A stretch of 56,913 bases of DNA, from the NCBI GenBank assembly GCA_003833135.1, contig QZLH01000051.1, positions 43,097-100,009 of the forward strand, in the 5' to 3' direction. Of the stretch, positions 33,167 through 45,752 are shown one piece after another. The position numbers and the translations under genes are program-made. Source of the stretch: Oehlia diaphana (lineage: Eukaryota > Glomeromycota > Glomeromycetes > Glomerales > Glomeraceae). Numbering within the stretch: the first letter of the stretch is position 1; every line of letters starts with the position of its first letter. Below the pieces are notes generated by a model, which did not search any database, was not told the origin of the DNA, and worked only from the letters and a program-made list of their open reading frames with translations.

Positions 33167-36032
33167 AAATCCGTTAGCTTTGTGATAATCACCTAATTAG
33201 GTAAATACGTTACATAATAAGCCTAGTCTTAAAATTGATGTAACTATTTAAGTAAAAAATATTTACGGTTTTACAAAACCGCTTGACTAAATAAGGTTAA
33301 TGTTATATTCTAAATTAGTAACTATCGACAGTCACCTTTTATATGGATGTCGATCTTATAGGATTTTCGAATGTTCTTCAGCTTATTAGGAATGCTTTAT
33401 AATCTTTAAACGTTATCAATTAAGAAGATCTCGCTATTAAAGTTGTCATTATTTATAAATAGATAATAAACTTTTTTTAAAACCTTTTTATTTCAATTTT
33501 TTATGTAAAATTTTTTTTGGAATATTTATTATTTTCTGAATTCTTCCTGTACGATAAATTGTAAAATGTATTTGAATCATCGTGCCCAAATATATTTTTG
33601 GTTAAGTTATTAAAGTGAAACAAAATGATTCATAAATATATTGAGTTACACAGCACTTCAATGTTCTACAGTTATAGTGATCTCAATTGCAAGATTTTGT
33701 TTCATTTCCTTCCCTTCTCTTCTTTTCTACTCAAGTTCAGTATCATTATTGTTTGAAGAATAAATTATGATCAACAGCTTATGATAACTTTTATAATTGA
33801 GTTTATTAAATATAATTTAATTACGGGACATTATATAAGGTTGAAAAAAATGATCTACTTTCTATAATTAGATTTTTTTTTTTCAAAAAAAAAATAAATA
33901 AATAAATAAAAAATAAATAAAATGAAATATTCCTACTCAAAAAGTTGCTGATGTGGTAAAAGTGGAACATTTTCGATAATTTCCATAAATTTCTTATGTA
34001 AGATTCAATGCCACCACACGGAATTCGGACTAAGTTTAATCCGTCTAGACCATATGATAAATAAGATGAACGTGGAAACAAATCTATCATAGAATAAAAA
34101 CTTAAATGAAAATAACTGTAGTTATCAAGAAAAGTGACTATGATAAATATTTAGCTCACCTAGTTAGGACCTTTACGACATATCACAAGCGTAGTAATAC
34201 AATGATACAGCAATTCCTTGGGTTTAAATTTCTTATAATAAACCAGAAATATGCAATTATGGCATTTCAATTTAAAAAAATTTAATATAAAACCAAATAA
34301 TAATTCAGCACGAGTATTATATTTACCAATTAATGTAATCGGTGACCAATTTATTTTTTAGATTGTCATTTTTTAATTTTTGCCTTTAAATTATAACATT
34401 TTTTTATAATTACAAAATTTCACAATTTATTTTTTAATATTAAATTTTTCAGGATGTGTATTATTTGTCACGATTTTTTGGTTTTTACGTGTCAAAATAA
34501 GATACAGAACCACAACGCAGAACCACAATCTCCTTTTTTTTACGAGTAAATTGACCTGCATAATTATTATTTTTTTTTAGCTAACCTTTATTAAGTTTGC
34601 ATCTCATGTCACAAGCTATTCCTTTAATTATAATACGGTTAATTAACCAAATTGACAGGTTAGTCTCATTGATATTAATGTATACAAATAATCAGCAGTG
34701 TTTCGTATTCGGTTGAACCCGAATAACCGTTTTTATTCGGATAAATATCCGGTTAAAAAATTATCCGGTTTTGACCCGGAAACCGGATAATGAAAATAAA
34801 AAAAAAGATAACTTTTTTTTTTAAAAAAAGTGTTTAAATTAGTTTTCTTTTTTAATTTTTATTGAAATCAATTCCCAAAATGAGAAATGATTTTTAGCGT
34901 CCATTTCTTACTAAGTTTCAATTCATTCAATTCTAAAATTCGGTTTATTATTTTGACTAATTGATATTAAGTCATTTTGTGCACCAAGAGCATGTAAAAA
35001 TCTTGATGATCACGGATAAAAAAAAAAGGTTCACATTTTTTTTCTAAAAATTTTCGAAAAAAACCAACCTACAGCATAATTTGGGCAAAATTTCATAGTT
35101 CCGGCCGAAATTAGAGTAATTTAAGATCTACGAATTTAATTCACCAATTTAATTAAATTTGTGCTACGGAATTAAAAATTAAACATAGAGTTTGGAGGGG
35201 ATTGGTTAAATATTATTTTTATTATTCCTCAAATTTTCGGTTCGTGATTAATTGTGTCATAGTTTTCCTTTTGAGACCAATGCCGTACTTTTGGGTTTAA
35301 AACATTCAGTTGGCGATAATATGAAAACTTATGGCAAGGTTGGATTCGTCTGTCTGGGTAGTTTACTATGGTATATAGGGGATTTTTTTTTATTTTGTAA
35401 TTTTTTGTATCAATGGTTTTGTACTGTTTTACTTTTATTACTTTTAATAAATTGACTTATAATCTTAGTGTAAAAAAAAGCTCGGTTTTTTTTCAAATCG
35501 TCAATAACAAATTAATGTAATACAAATATTTTATTAATTTTTATTAAATAAAAATTTTATTTTAATTTCGGAATATAAAAATATAATAAATTATTACAGA
35601 TGTTAAGAATAAATATTACTAAAAATGATTTAACGCATATTGATGTATTCATTTAATAATCCGAATTTCAAAGTCATTTTTGGCATATAAATATGTACGC
35701 GTAAAAAAGATTCTTAGAAATCCGTTAAAACAAATTAAATTCCTTAATGATTCAAACGTTTTAATTTTTTTTTGTAAATATATATATATGTAAATGTATA
35801 TACACAAAATTGCGCAATAAAATTTATAAACATGAAACTTATAATTTTGATTTCATTCATATTGTTATGATTGAAGGACGCCCACTTTCGGGTATCGAAT
35901 ATCCCGCAGTACAAAAAATATCAACTGTTGCGCCCTGACTGCGATTTTAAGAATAAGGTATAGGTTTATTATGATAATTTAATATGAATTTATAAAATAT
36001 AGTATCTCCAAATATAGAAAATCATTTCAACC
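33167..36032. other. Intergenic between kinase genes
   Basis: No gene is supported. It contains an AAAT microsatellite (33890-33920) and a CCGGTT-rich repeat (34696-34790). The frames at 33821-34090 (minus) and 35252-35455 (plus) have partly protein-like starts but no domain or exon partners. Confidence 0.45.
34696..34790. repeat. CCGGTT/ATTCGG-rich repeat, possible hAT end
   Basis: It begins CAGTGTTTCGTATTCGG, like a hAT terminus. Repeats and inverse repeats of ATCCGGTTT, AACCGGATAA and CGAATAACCG follow. No matching right end was found. Confidence 0.4.
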
Positions 36033-37579
36033 TCAATCTTGAAGATTTTCAAGAAAATCCTGGGTAATTTGACAATCAGCTATTATTTTTAAAAAAAAAT
36101 ACGAAAAATCAATAAATTTAACGCAAAAATAAAAGGAAATAAATTATCGGTATATTATTATTACCATGACTAGGCATTCTGCTATGACCATTTTTCGTTT
36201 TAGACGGAATTTTGTTTAATTCGGAGGAATTAATTAATCTGCTCGTGTAACAAGACTTTGGATGATATTGAAGAGATGTATTTTCTATTGACGAAAAAAA
36301 AACAATTTGTTAATAAAATTTCTTTAATTTGTTTCCACTATTTGCTTATTTATTACCTGGTACGGGTACTCTTTCGTGCCAATTAAATCTATATTCATTC
36401 TTCCATATTCTAAAATAATCAATTAATTCTAAAGATGATGGTCTTTTTTCAGGATCTTGATCCCAACATCTTTTCATCAATTCTATATATTCAACTTCTG
36501 TACCTCCAACGATCCTTGGTCTTAATCCATGACAACAAATATTCAAGATAAGATCAAAATCGTGAGGAACATTACTAAAAGCAGGAACGCCAGAAGTCAT
36601 TTCCCACATGATTATACCAAAAGAATATATATCGGAAGCTTTTGTATAGGGTCCACCATTTAAAACTTCAGGAGCGATATAAGGAATTACACCATAAATA
36701 TCACCAGTTTTAGAAGGTTTATCAGCTGGTCGACTTAAACCCAAATCACTTATATGAGCGTGCATATCAGTAGATAAAAGTAAGTTACCACTATGAAGAT
36801 CACCGTGAAATAAATTACATTTATGTAAAGCTGAAAGTGATTTTGCTAAGTAATATAAATTACCATATTTATCATTTGGGTTACATTTTTTTATCATTAA
36901 ATTGTCTCTTAAATTTCCGAGTTTCACCTCGTTTAATACGACCATATAATTTAACGTCTTCGGATCTTGAGTTATTCCATATAATTGAACCGAATGTATT
37001 CTATCATTTCCAGCCGAATATACAAATTTTAAATAATTTTCCCACTAAATAAATTATAATATAAAAATAAAATAAGATAATAGACAATACAATTAACGAA
37101 TTATAATAAAATTAACGTTACCTCTTCTAAAAAAGTGGGATTAATATTCTTGGAATTATTTAAACTTTTTAATACTACGTTTACTTTACCGAACCTATTT
37201 TCATTACCACAAAGTGGTGATTTAACATCTTTAGCTTTTGAATTCTTACAATCTTCTTCATTTATTGAATTAATATGTCTACACCATTGTCTCCTTTCAC
37301 TATTCCATTTTTCAATATATCCATCTAACCAAATAGCCTTATAAACGGTACTGAAACCACCACTAGCAAGAAATAATATATTTCTTAAACGATCATAAGG
37401 AATCCATTCTAGAACTTCATTATAATTTCTTGCTTTTAATTGAGCACCTTGTATAAACTTGTCTATTAATTCATTTCCGCTGGTCCAATTATCGAAATTT
37501 TCTTGAAATCGTTTTGAGTTACAATTTTGACACCAAAATATTCTAGTTTCTGGTTCTTTACAATCAGAACATAAAGACA

Positions 37580-37580
<1 letters not shown>
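36033..37580 (-). CDS. TKL-type protein kinase, four exons, 437 aa
   Basis: Exons 37580-37122, 37044-36357, 36284-36165 and 36079-36033 splice with GT..AG introns and continuous phase to a TGA. The leader has CSDC...WCQNC and FDNWTSG (residues 4-35), then DKFIQGAQLKA and LEWIPYD. The kinase domain shows ASGGFSTVY (72-80), an ATP lysine near 138, IAPEVL, and DLG (253-255) in place of DFG. The catalytic HRD loop reads HGD (FHGDLHSGN, 233-235): Arg is lost, but Asp and Asn stay, as in kinases not needing activation-loop phosphorylation. The tail carries HPKSCYTSRLI across the third exon. Probable role is cytosolic signalling, substrate unknown. The start codon follows a long A run on the coding strand. 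Confidence 0.9.
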
Positions 37581-37582
<2 letters not shown>

Positions 37583-37615
<33 letters not shown>

Positions 37616-37624
37616 TTTTAAATA

Positions 37625-37696
<72 letters not shown>

Positions 37697-37697
37697 T
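37583..37697. repeat. Alternating long T and A tracts
   Basis: Four blocks of T runs joined to A runs lie directly upstream of the kinase start. Rigid dA:dT tracts exclude nucleosomes and suit a promoter. They can also form cruciforms and are easily misassembled. Confidence 0.7.
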
Positions 37698-38400
37698 TCT
37701 TAATAATTTTATTTTTCAGTCACTTTATTATTTAATGTAACTCGACTGAATATTTTTTTTAAAAAAACATTATCGAATTAGTCGTATTATATTTAACCAA
37801 TGATAAATATTTGTTTCACTAAATTATTCTTTAATAAATTTGTGCATTCAAAAGTTTAAAAAAAAAACGCTTCGTTACACAAATAAAGCCATGTCTTGAA
37901 AATTATTTTTTTCACATATATAAATAAATAAATAAACAAACAAATAAGGATAAATGAGTATACACTTTTGTTCCCGAGTATTAAAAATAAAATTAGGGGG
38001 TGTAGGTTTAATGTTGTAAAATTAATTTTTAAGACATTTTTGCAAGACTGCAAACATAACCAAATTAAAATAGATATTTTAATTGGTTCCCAAGTATTTA
38101 AAGGTAAGCATTTGTCATCTAGTGTCTTAAATTTTTGGTGTCCAACATAATTAATTAAAATTTTTCGTTTATTAAAAAATACAGTAATTAACAAAATGAA
38201 CATATACTGTAATCCTTACTAATTTATGAGTGAATACTATAATTTTTAGTAGTATTTGTAAGGTATGAGTCTATGAGACAGTAATTTAGTTTGTCGTAAT
38301 TATCGTATGATATTAAATTATTAAATTGTAAAATATCAAGTCGTGTTTTTCTTTTACAAAATATGATATGTGGAATTTGTTTATTTATTTCATCACGAGA
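37698..38400. other. Intergenic
   Basis: No gene is supported. Frames at 37856-38203 (minus) and 37968-38150 (plus) are AT-driven. Confidence 0.45.
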
Positions 38401-38404
38401 TCGC

Positions 38405-38640
38405 AGTCATTTCTCCGATAATCATTTCACCGTCAATTATCTATTATCTCACCAACAAACGTTTCACCGATAGGGTAATTTCGAAGACAAATGTTTCGTC
38501 GACGATCATTTCACCATTTAGGATTGGTGTTAGGGTTTGGTAAGGGAATAGGATTAGAGTTAGAATAAGGTTAGGCTAAGTGGATTATAACTGTCGGTAA
38601 AATTGATCCTTTTAGTGAAATGATTGTCGGTGAAACGTTC
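38405..38640. repeat. MITE-like repeat with ATTTCACC motifs
   Basis: AACGTTTCACCGA (38458-38470) and TCGGTGAAACGTT (38627-38639) are perfect 13-bp inverted repeats. Several ATCATTTCACC / GTGAAATGAT copies lie between and outside. The centre (38521-38585) is a degenerate TTAGGGTT / GGATTAGAGTTAG array that resembles, but is not, telomeric repeat. Confidence 0.6.
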
Positions 38641-38978
38641 AAAAGTCGGAGACCCTTCAATTAAAATATTGATAAATTGTATTACATAATTTTGGAAAAC
38701 GTCTGTACATTTCAATGATCGTACAGAAAAACAATACAATCCAAAATTTCCTTAATTAGCAATAATATAAAGAGGCTATTTATGTATTACAGCAATGTTT
38801 CAAAAGAAACCCCTGTAAAAAAGTAAAAAAAGGAAAAAGGAACAAATTTACTATGAAATCCCGACGATCAGAAAATTCAAAATCTCTATCCCGATAGTAT
38901 CCCGATATTTAAATATCCTCATGAACACAAAAAAAAAAAAAAAAAAAAAAAAAAATAATTTATTAAAAAAAAAAAAAA

Positions 38979-39606
38979 NNNNNNNNNNNNNNNNNNNNNN
39001 NNNNNNNNNNNNNNNNNNNNNNNNNNNNNNNNNNNNNNNNNNNNNNNNNNNNNNNNNNNNNNNNNNNNNNNNNNNNNNNNNNNNNNNNNNNNNNNNNNNN
39101 NNNNNNNNNNNNNNNNNNNNNNNNNNNNNNNNNNNNNNNNNNNNNNNNNNNNNNNNNNNNNNNNNNNNNNNNNNNNNNNNNNNNNNNNNNNNNNNNNNNN
39201 NNNNNNNNNNNNNNNNNNNNNNNNNNNNNNNNNNNNNNNNNNNNNNNNNNNNNNNNNNNNNNNNNNNNNNNNNNNNNNNNNNNNNNNNNNNNNNNNNNNN
39301 NNNNNNNNNNNNNNNNNNNNNNNNNNNNNNNNNNNNNNNNNNNNNNNNNNNNNNNNNNNNNNNNNNNNNNNNNNNNNNNNNNNNNNNNNNNNNNNNNNNN
39401 NNNNNNNNNNNNNNNNNNNNNNNNNNNNNNNNNNNNNNNNNNNNNNNNNNNNNNNNNNNNNNNNNNNNNNNNNNNNNNNNNNNNNNNNNNNNNNNNNNNN
39501 NNNNNNNNNNNNNNNNNNNNNNNNNNNNNNNNNNNNNNNNNNNNNNNNNNNNNNNNNNNNNNNNNNNNNNNNNNNNNNNNNNNNNNNNNNNNNNNNNNNN
39601 NNNNNN
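38979..39606. other. Assembly gap (628 N) with duplicated flanks
   Basis: The left flank 38892-38930 (CGATAGTATCCCGATATTTA onward to CATGAACACAAAA) is repeated exactly at 39607-39645, just right of the Ns. The A run after it is also on both sides, as is AATAATTTATTAAAA. The gap may therefore contain nothing, or a tandem array. Confidence 0.9.
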
Positions 39607-39649
39607 CGATAGTATCCCGATATTTAAATATCCTCATGAACACAAAAAA

Positions 39650-40590
39650 AAAAAAAAAAAAATCAAAAAATAATTTATTAAAATATAAAACAGATGATAT
39701 TAGCAATAAAGATGATATTAACTGTTAATATAATCAATAATTTAAAAAAAAATTATAACTTTATATCTTTATATTCAAAAAATTTAATATAAAACATAAG
39801 ATGATGTTTTTTTTTTTTTTTTTCACTAATTAATAAATTCGGAATAAAACTTTTAAATATTATCCGTTATATAATAATTCATTAAATTTTTTCGAATATT
39901 ATTAAACTTATTAAATCATTTAAATCCAAATGGAACTTGTTGCGTGAACGAATGAAAATTGTTCAAATCTAGCACAATTTCGAGAATTGGTATTTGGTAA
40001 TTTTTTTATTTTTTATACAACTACTGTATTAATTATTCAGATGTTAGTGCGTCTAAATTTTGCTTTTTCTATTTATGAGTGTTGAATAAACATAAGATTG
40101 TGTTTCTCTATTGAAACAATCTAGAGATTTATCAATCACATGATTTAGCGCGAATTTTATTTTGATAATTTTATTTTTGTATATACCACAAATATCGATG
40201 GAGATTCTTTAAGATAATAATGATGAATTAAACGTTTTTTAAGAACATAAATTAAGTAGTAATAGGATTAATTCGTCTGCTCTAACATGTGATAATGCTT
40301 TGCAATATACGTAATTCTAATGATGAAAAATAATGAATTAAAATATGAAAATTACTTTACTGAAAAAAATATTTGTTATTACAAATATAGTAAAAATATT
40401 CTTTAAATCTATATAAGGTTAGAAGTTTCTATATCAAAAAAAATTTTCATTACATTTATTCGTTGGATCACGTGATATAATATTTTTCATGTGATCCGCC
40501 AAATAAATTGTCGCGTTTACATAATAGTTTTTTTTCTTATGATCAACAATCTTCTCACTTCGAATTTTTTATTAACACGAACTTTTCGAT
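39650..40590. other. Intergenic
   Basis: No gene is supported. The last 150 bp precede the start of the multi-exon gene and contain ordinary AT-rich promoter-like sequence without a clear TATA box. Confidence 0.45.
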
Positions 40591-42531
40591 ATGCAAAGTT
40601 TTAATGTAGAAACTAAAACACATCATTCCTCTGTCTCTTTTCCTTATTTTTACGCTGTCGATACGAGTTTTTGGAGTTTAAGCAATTATATTGATTGGAT
40701 TTGTAAAAATTTGCGTATTTTACCACAATATAAGACGTGTTTGGACGATTTTTATGATTCGTTGAAGTGGATACATGAAAATATAGTAATCGCTTCGTAT
40801 GTTCGTGGAAACTTATAATCGATAAAGAGGTAAACGTCAAAAATAATAAGTTAATTATTATCTTGCTCACAGAATTTAATATAATTTAGCTTCCCGAGAC
40901 TAAAGAACTTATTCGAGAACTAAAAATACAATACGAAAGAATTAATAATCAAAGATATAGAGAATCATATGAGGTTTGTTAATAATATTACATATTCTTG
41001 TTGATGAACTTTGTACAGTTCACGTTTCAGGTGTTAATGTATAAAATAATTCATGAATTATATTCTCTATAATAGGGTGCAGTAAAACATGACAACGATC
41101 ATTTAGATGATAAATCAATGGATGGTTTCGAATCAACATTTGATGAGCTCTACGAAGATACAATAATGAACAAAATGACTCTTAAAGAAGAAATTATGTT
41201 GCCATCATCAAAAGGGTATAATTTTTATAAGGTAAATTTGAGGCAGTAATTGTAAATTATTCAACAAACTCATTATATTATCTTTAAATTAGGATTCTCT
41301 TGATTATATACTCTCTTCTGGTGTAGATGTTTTTGAAACTTTCCATAATTATCAAGCTAATGTCCCTAAATCTTGTAAATTCATGACGTAAGTTAGCTTG
41401 ATCGTAAAATTATTCCCATTTATATAATTTAAAGATATTTTTTCCTATAGGCCTGCTTATTGGGGAATTTTAGACCTTACAAATGAAACCTTGAATGGTA
41501 CAGATTTCACAGACAAGGATATAAAAGAATTGGCCCAGGATTTTGCAGACAGCATTAAATGGGAATCCGTACCGGCAGAGGAAAGTGTCCAGGAATACTT
41601 CGATAATGGTTGTAAAAGAATCTATGAAATTGATGAAAATTATGAAACATTAAAAAAGTTGGATAATGCTATTCAATATATAAAAATAAATACAAAGGAC
41701 ATGTTAACGGAAGAAGAATTAAAGATGAGTTTAATTTTTCCTTTATTTCGTGGTATCTTTACATCTGATCATATTGAAAATGTTTGGTAAGTAAATAAAT
41801 TTGTTGTATTAGTTTACGGGTTAGCGATGTCCGGTATTGATACTTTTTTATATGTAGGGGAGAGATCAAAGTGGATCCATTAAATACACAAAGAGTCGAT
41901 ATGAAGGTATTTTAATTAGAACATCAAATAAATTTGAAGCGATTTATGGAAAGGTCGTCGGAGGACTACAACCTATTGGTGTTCCTACAGCCCATGAAGA
42001 AAAACGATTTCTTGATAAGGTAACACTTATGATCGTCATGCGAGATAGTCTCAACGGTTTACTAATGAAGTGTAAGCATGTTTTTGACGAGCAACGTATG
42101 GATATCATCGTCTATGGTTGGCTCCAAGTTGGTATGTTTTATTTATAGTAGATACTGGAGTTTGCTGATGGTTTTAATTAATTTTATTTATTTGATAACG
42201 CAGGATTAAAACTTAACTTTTATGCGATGGATTGGAGAGGAAATGGTATGTACAGATTCGGATTGATTGATCAATGTACCCTACCATTAAATAAAAATTA
42301 TTGCAACATGCTTGAGGATACTTACTGTGTTCTTAAATCACTTGAGGTAAAACTATTTATTATTTTTTTGATAATCATAAATTCTTGCTTACTCATACCT
42401 ATGGACTATTTTAGAACAAATTGCTTGAAACCGAGCAAGCGGTGAGAAATCTGTTCTCAAACAACGTAAAAGGAAAGTGTCGTGGATTAGTTGCTGAAAA
42501 TGATCCAAGGCTAAATTTAAATAAAGCATGA
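40591..42531 (+). CDS. Eight-exon protein of unknown function, one apparent frameshift
   Basis: Proposed exons are 40591-40785 (donor least certain), 40890-40973, 41076-41231, 41293-41387, 41451-41786, 41858-42131, 42204-42346 and 42415-42531. All but one junction keep phase. The product would be about 466 aa, mostly soluble, with acidic helices (ETKELIRELKIQYERIN), a tail NKLLETEQAVRNLF, and a central SRYEGILIRTSNKFEAIYGK. At the start of exon 6 the good reading (RDQSGSIKYTKSRYEGIL) is one base out of phase with exon 5. The exon opens with GGGG, so a lost G, by mutation or sequencing, would explain it. Layout resembles a repeated Glomeromycotina family with conserved C-terminal exons, which I recognise but cannot name. 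If the frameshift is real this is a pseudogene. Confidence 0.7.
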
Positions 42532-43780
42532 ACAGCAGAGGAGAGTTTTGTGATGATAGTGAATTATTTGAATATAACATTATGCTTACTATAGATTTAT
42601 CAGTCTAGTTGTGAATTTTCTCTTTTCTTAATAGTTATAATTAAACTTTAAAACAGAAGAAATAATAACATTTAATTAAGCTAGTTTGTGACGTTTAAGA
42701 TTTTTTTTTTTAAAAATTATGATTTAGTTGGTACTTTAAATAATGAAATAATAATGATGATGGTGTCGCAGAAATTGTTGCTGTAAATAGTGAAAAATTC
42801 ATGTGTCAAACAATCCAAGGATCATATTTATTATTTCTAAAAAAACAATATAAAAGTGCGTTTCGATTATTTAATTTGTTAAGAAAAATTGTGTAACATC
42901 TAGATTTAATAAATAATTGATCGATCTTTTTTTTTCTCACTTCTCGAAAGAACAAGTTTTATTAGTTAATTATATTTATAAAAATAAAGACAATTAAATA
43001 GTTCAATAATAATTTCAAATGAAACTTACGGTTAATGTCAAGAAAAAAAAAAATGATATTTTCAATCAATAAGATCACGAATTCTGATGATATTATGTTA
43101 AATGAATAAAACGATTATGATAATATTTATATCATATCAAGGTTTGTGATTGTTAAATGAGAATGTTAAAACTTATCATGTAAATATATATATTTATTTT
43201 TCTTAGAATTTTTTTTAAAGACCGATATATTCAAGAAACTTTCACCGAATTTTCATCAAGTTCTATTGTATACTAGGCATGGTTATTTTAAATTAAATAA
43301 TTTTTTATTTAAATTTTCCCAATTTAAAAGAATTAACAACGTACTTCACGTTTATTAGGTATACTTTCAGTCTGAAATACTTTCACCTTCTTTATTTCAT
43401 AATAGTCAATTGATACTTTTTTTTCATGGCAGTTATATCTAATTTGTCATCATTTACGGGAGAGTTTTACGTCTTGCAGCGAGGGAAAAAAAATAAACAA
43501 CGAGATTTTACGGATTTTAATGGTATTATATATTATAATTATATAAAGACTTTGAAGTTGCAAATATTTACGAGGTAATCAAAGAATTTCGTAATCATAG
43601 GATAGTAAGTTTGATTAAATATACTACAAAAAGCAGGAATATGTCACTAATTAAAAATATTTCTTGTTCTTGATTATAGAATTGAATAATATGATGATGA
43701 TCAACTGTAATTACAATCATAAGTAAGATATTTTATTTTATTCGTTGACCTTTCTCAAAGTTTGATATAAAAAGCTGAAA
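42532..43780. other. Intergenic
   Basis: No gene is supported. AT-rich sequence with simple repeats. Confidence 0.45.
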
Positions 43781-44280
43781 AAGATTTGGGAGACGTGCAG
43801 GTACAATGATACTCGAAAATTGCTAGATTCCTTGAAGATCAAATCCTTTGATAATGTAACTTCAAAATCAATTAATAGGGTATTTCGAGTTCCTACAAAC
43901 TACAAAGATTTACGCAAGGGATGTTTTATCTCCGTAACAGAACGTACCGTTGGCACATAACGAAACGTTGGTATCAAATATCAATTACAATCTACTAAGA
44001 ACATAAGAAATCGAAGACAACAGAATCTTAAAGGTCGAACCAAAAGGAAAAAGTACGCGAAGAAAAGAGGGAAGGTAAAAGAAATCAAAGATGAGACACG
44101 GATCGTCTCATAAATTTAGTGAAAGAGAAGGAAGGATAAAGACAGTAATAGGACGTAAGGCGTCGTAATTAGTTACACTTTTTTTTTTCTTTTAGTGTAG
44201 ATTTTTTTTGAATCCTAATTTCTTATTTCTTTTTATGTTTAATAAAGAAATTAAAATAGTAATAATAATAACAATAATAA
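43780..44280 (+). pseudogene. Possible LINE 3' remnant
   Basis: A purine-rich stretch reads, in one frame with stops, STKNIRNRRQQNLKGRTKRK then KYAKKRGKVKEIKDETRIVS and a stop, a basic tail. A T-rich 3' region and a TAA-repeat tail (about 44255-44285) follow. This layout is like the better supported LINE at 54355-54995. No target duplication was seen. Confidence 0.35.
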
Positions 44281-44285
44281 TAAAT

Positions 44286-45132
44286 ACTTTATTCTATTAT
44301 CTTTTTTTTTTTATTTAATCAAGTTTATTTATCTAATTCAAATGACTTCTTCATATTTTTTTATTAAAGATTATTACTAATTTGACACAATTGTCACAAT
44401 TGTCACACGCAGATTCATATCTGATAATATCACGATCATATTAAATTAAGAATGACCGAACTTTAAACCTGGGTTAACCGAATCAACTTTGACTGCCCCT
44501 TAATTCAGTCTTGAACTGATCTTAACTAGAACTGATGCAAAAGACTGATTCTAGGTTGAATATGTATAAAGTACTTACTTATTAGTTACGTATTGCTTAT
44601 TATTTATCAAAAATTTACTTTAATTGCCCTGATGTTCAAGTTTTTGGACCGAAGACTGAGAACAACGGTCTTCAAACCGTTTCAGACCATTCTACTCAGA
44701 CTGAAACACATCCCTATCAGAAATTTGAACGACTTTATATGAAAGAAAAAAATACTTTGAATAAATAGGCAAAGTTTAACTTAATAGATGATTGAAAATA
44801 ATAGATTTATTTATTTAAAGGGAATTCAATGGGTACCATATTGTATGTTTATTGGAGGTGGTCCAGAAGCTGATAGAAGTTTTACAAAGTAGAGAGGAAT
44901 CAAGGGTAATAAAAAGGCATAGGTCATCGAGTAATCTTGCAGAAAAATCAAATACTGTAGATAGTTCTAAGCATAGAAAATTCGCCATGTATCGGCCACC
45001 ATATCCTTTGCATTTATTTGCATGTATTATGGCTCCGTATTTATCTTTGTGTGATTTAATAAAGTAATTCTTTACATTCATCCGTAGTATAATATTTAAT
45101 AATTCCCATAATGAATAAAAATATTCTTAATT
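44286..45132. other. Intergenic with a GC-richer patch
   Basis: At 44440-44720 the DNA is less AT-rich and repeats CAGTCT/AGACTG words (ATTCAGTCTTGAACTGA, CGAAGACTGAG, CTCAGACTGAAAC). It may be a decayed MITE. No gene is supported. Confidence 0.35.
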
Positions 45133-45312
45133 ATGTCATCGGAGCTTGAGAAGTTGGAGGAGTATAGTGAAAATATTATTGATGAGAGTGTTAGATGTGA
45201 TATTGAGATTGTTGAGCTAAGAAAAATCGCAAATTCCAAACCGGATGCATCCAGACAGCTAAGGAAATTATTAATGAGGAGACTACTAATGAATATCGCC
45301 CTCCTTTCTTGA
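45133..45312 (+). CDS. Small acidic helical ORF, 59 aa, likely gene fragment
   Basis: The ATG frame reads MSSELEKLEEYSENIIDESV, CDIEIVELRKIANSKPD, then a basic end (RRLLMNIALLS). An overlapping frame reads EIINEETTNEYRPPFLNRLE (about 45266-45326) and then ALGVQGTQYRFHSTSWYKHF. The switch of coding potential between frames suggests a decayed longer protein rather than two genes. Family not recognised. Confidence 0.35.
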   Translation: MSSELEKLEEYSENIIDESVRCDIEIVELRKIANSKPDASRQLRKLLMRRLLMNIALLS

Positions 45313-45752
45313 ATAGATTAGAGTAACATCAAATTGCATTGGGAGTGCAAGGGACTCAGTATCGGTTTCATAGCACCAGCTGGTATAAACATTTCAAAAA
45401 ACTCGAGGGCATCATTAATCGTGATCGGTAAAAAATATTCATTTGTCTGGACAATGGAAGATCAAAACCCGGAAATTGTTATTATATAAGGATACGAAAA
45501 ATTAAGGAATTCGTTGATCAAGCATTATAAAGTTTCGATCTCCTATAATCAATAACTTTATAATACATGTAACTACGTTCAAATTGCAGATAAGTTGGAC
45601 GTCCCGAACTTCATATTTTATTTTTTATCACTGTATTAATAAAGCGAAATGTTACCTGCGATAATGGATATTGATACTGATACATACATTACATTGTGCA
45701 AAGTGTAATGAATAAAAAAAAGCTAGTTTGATAATTCATTTTAGCAGTAATT

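Noticed and set aside
33821..34090. Minus-strand frame with a protein-like start (LSYGLDGLNLVRIPCGGIES)
   Set aside because: It decays into Phe/Leu runs from a microsatellite and no partner exon could be found, though a lost fragment remains possible.
35252..35455. Plus frame containing VLLGLKHSVGDNMKTYGKVG
   Set aside because: Only about 40 residues look protein-like, with no domain, no start context and no exon partners.
38521..38585. Telomere-like TTAGGGTT array
   Set aside because: The units vary and only one is a true TTAGGG. It lies within a MITE-like inverted repeat, so it is not a telomere or a good interstitial telomere.
38921..39706. Two 250-codon frames
   Set aside because: They consist almost wholly of N and A runs.
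44815..45081. Overlapping frames on both strands (88 and 71 codons)
   Set aside because: Neither shows a domain or splice partners. Opposite-strand overlap suggests chance openness of a less AT-rich patch.
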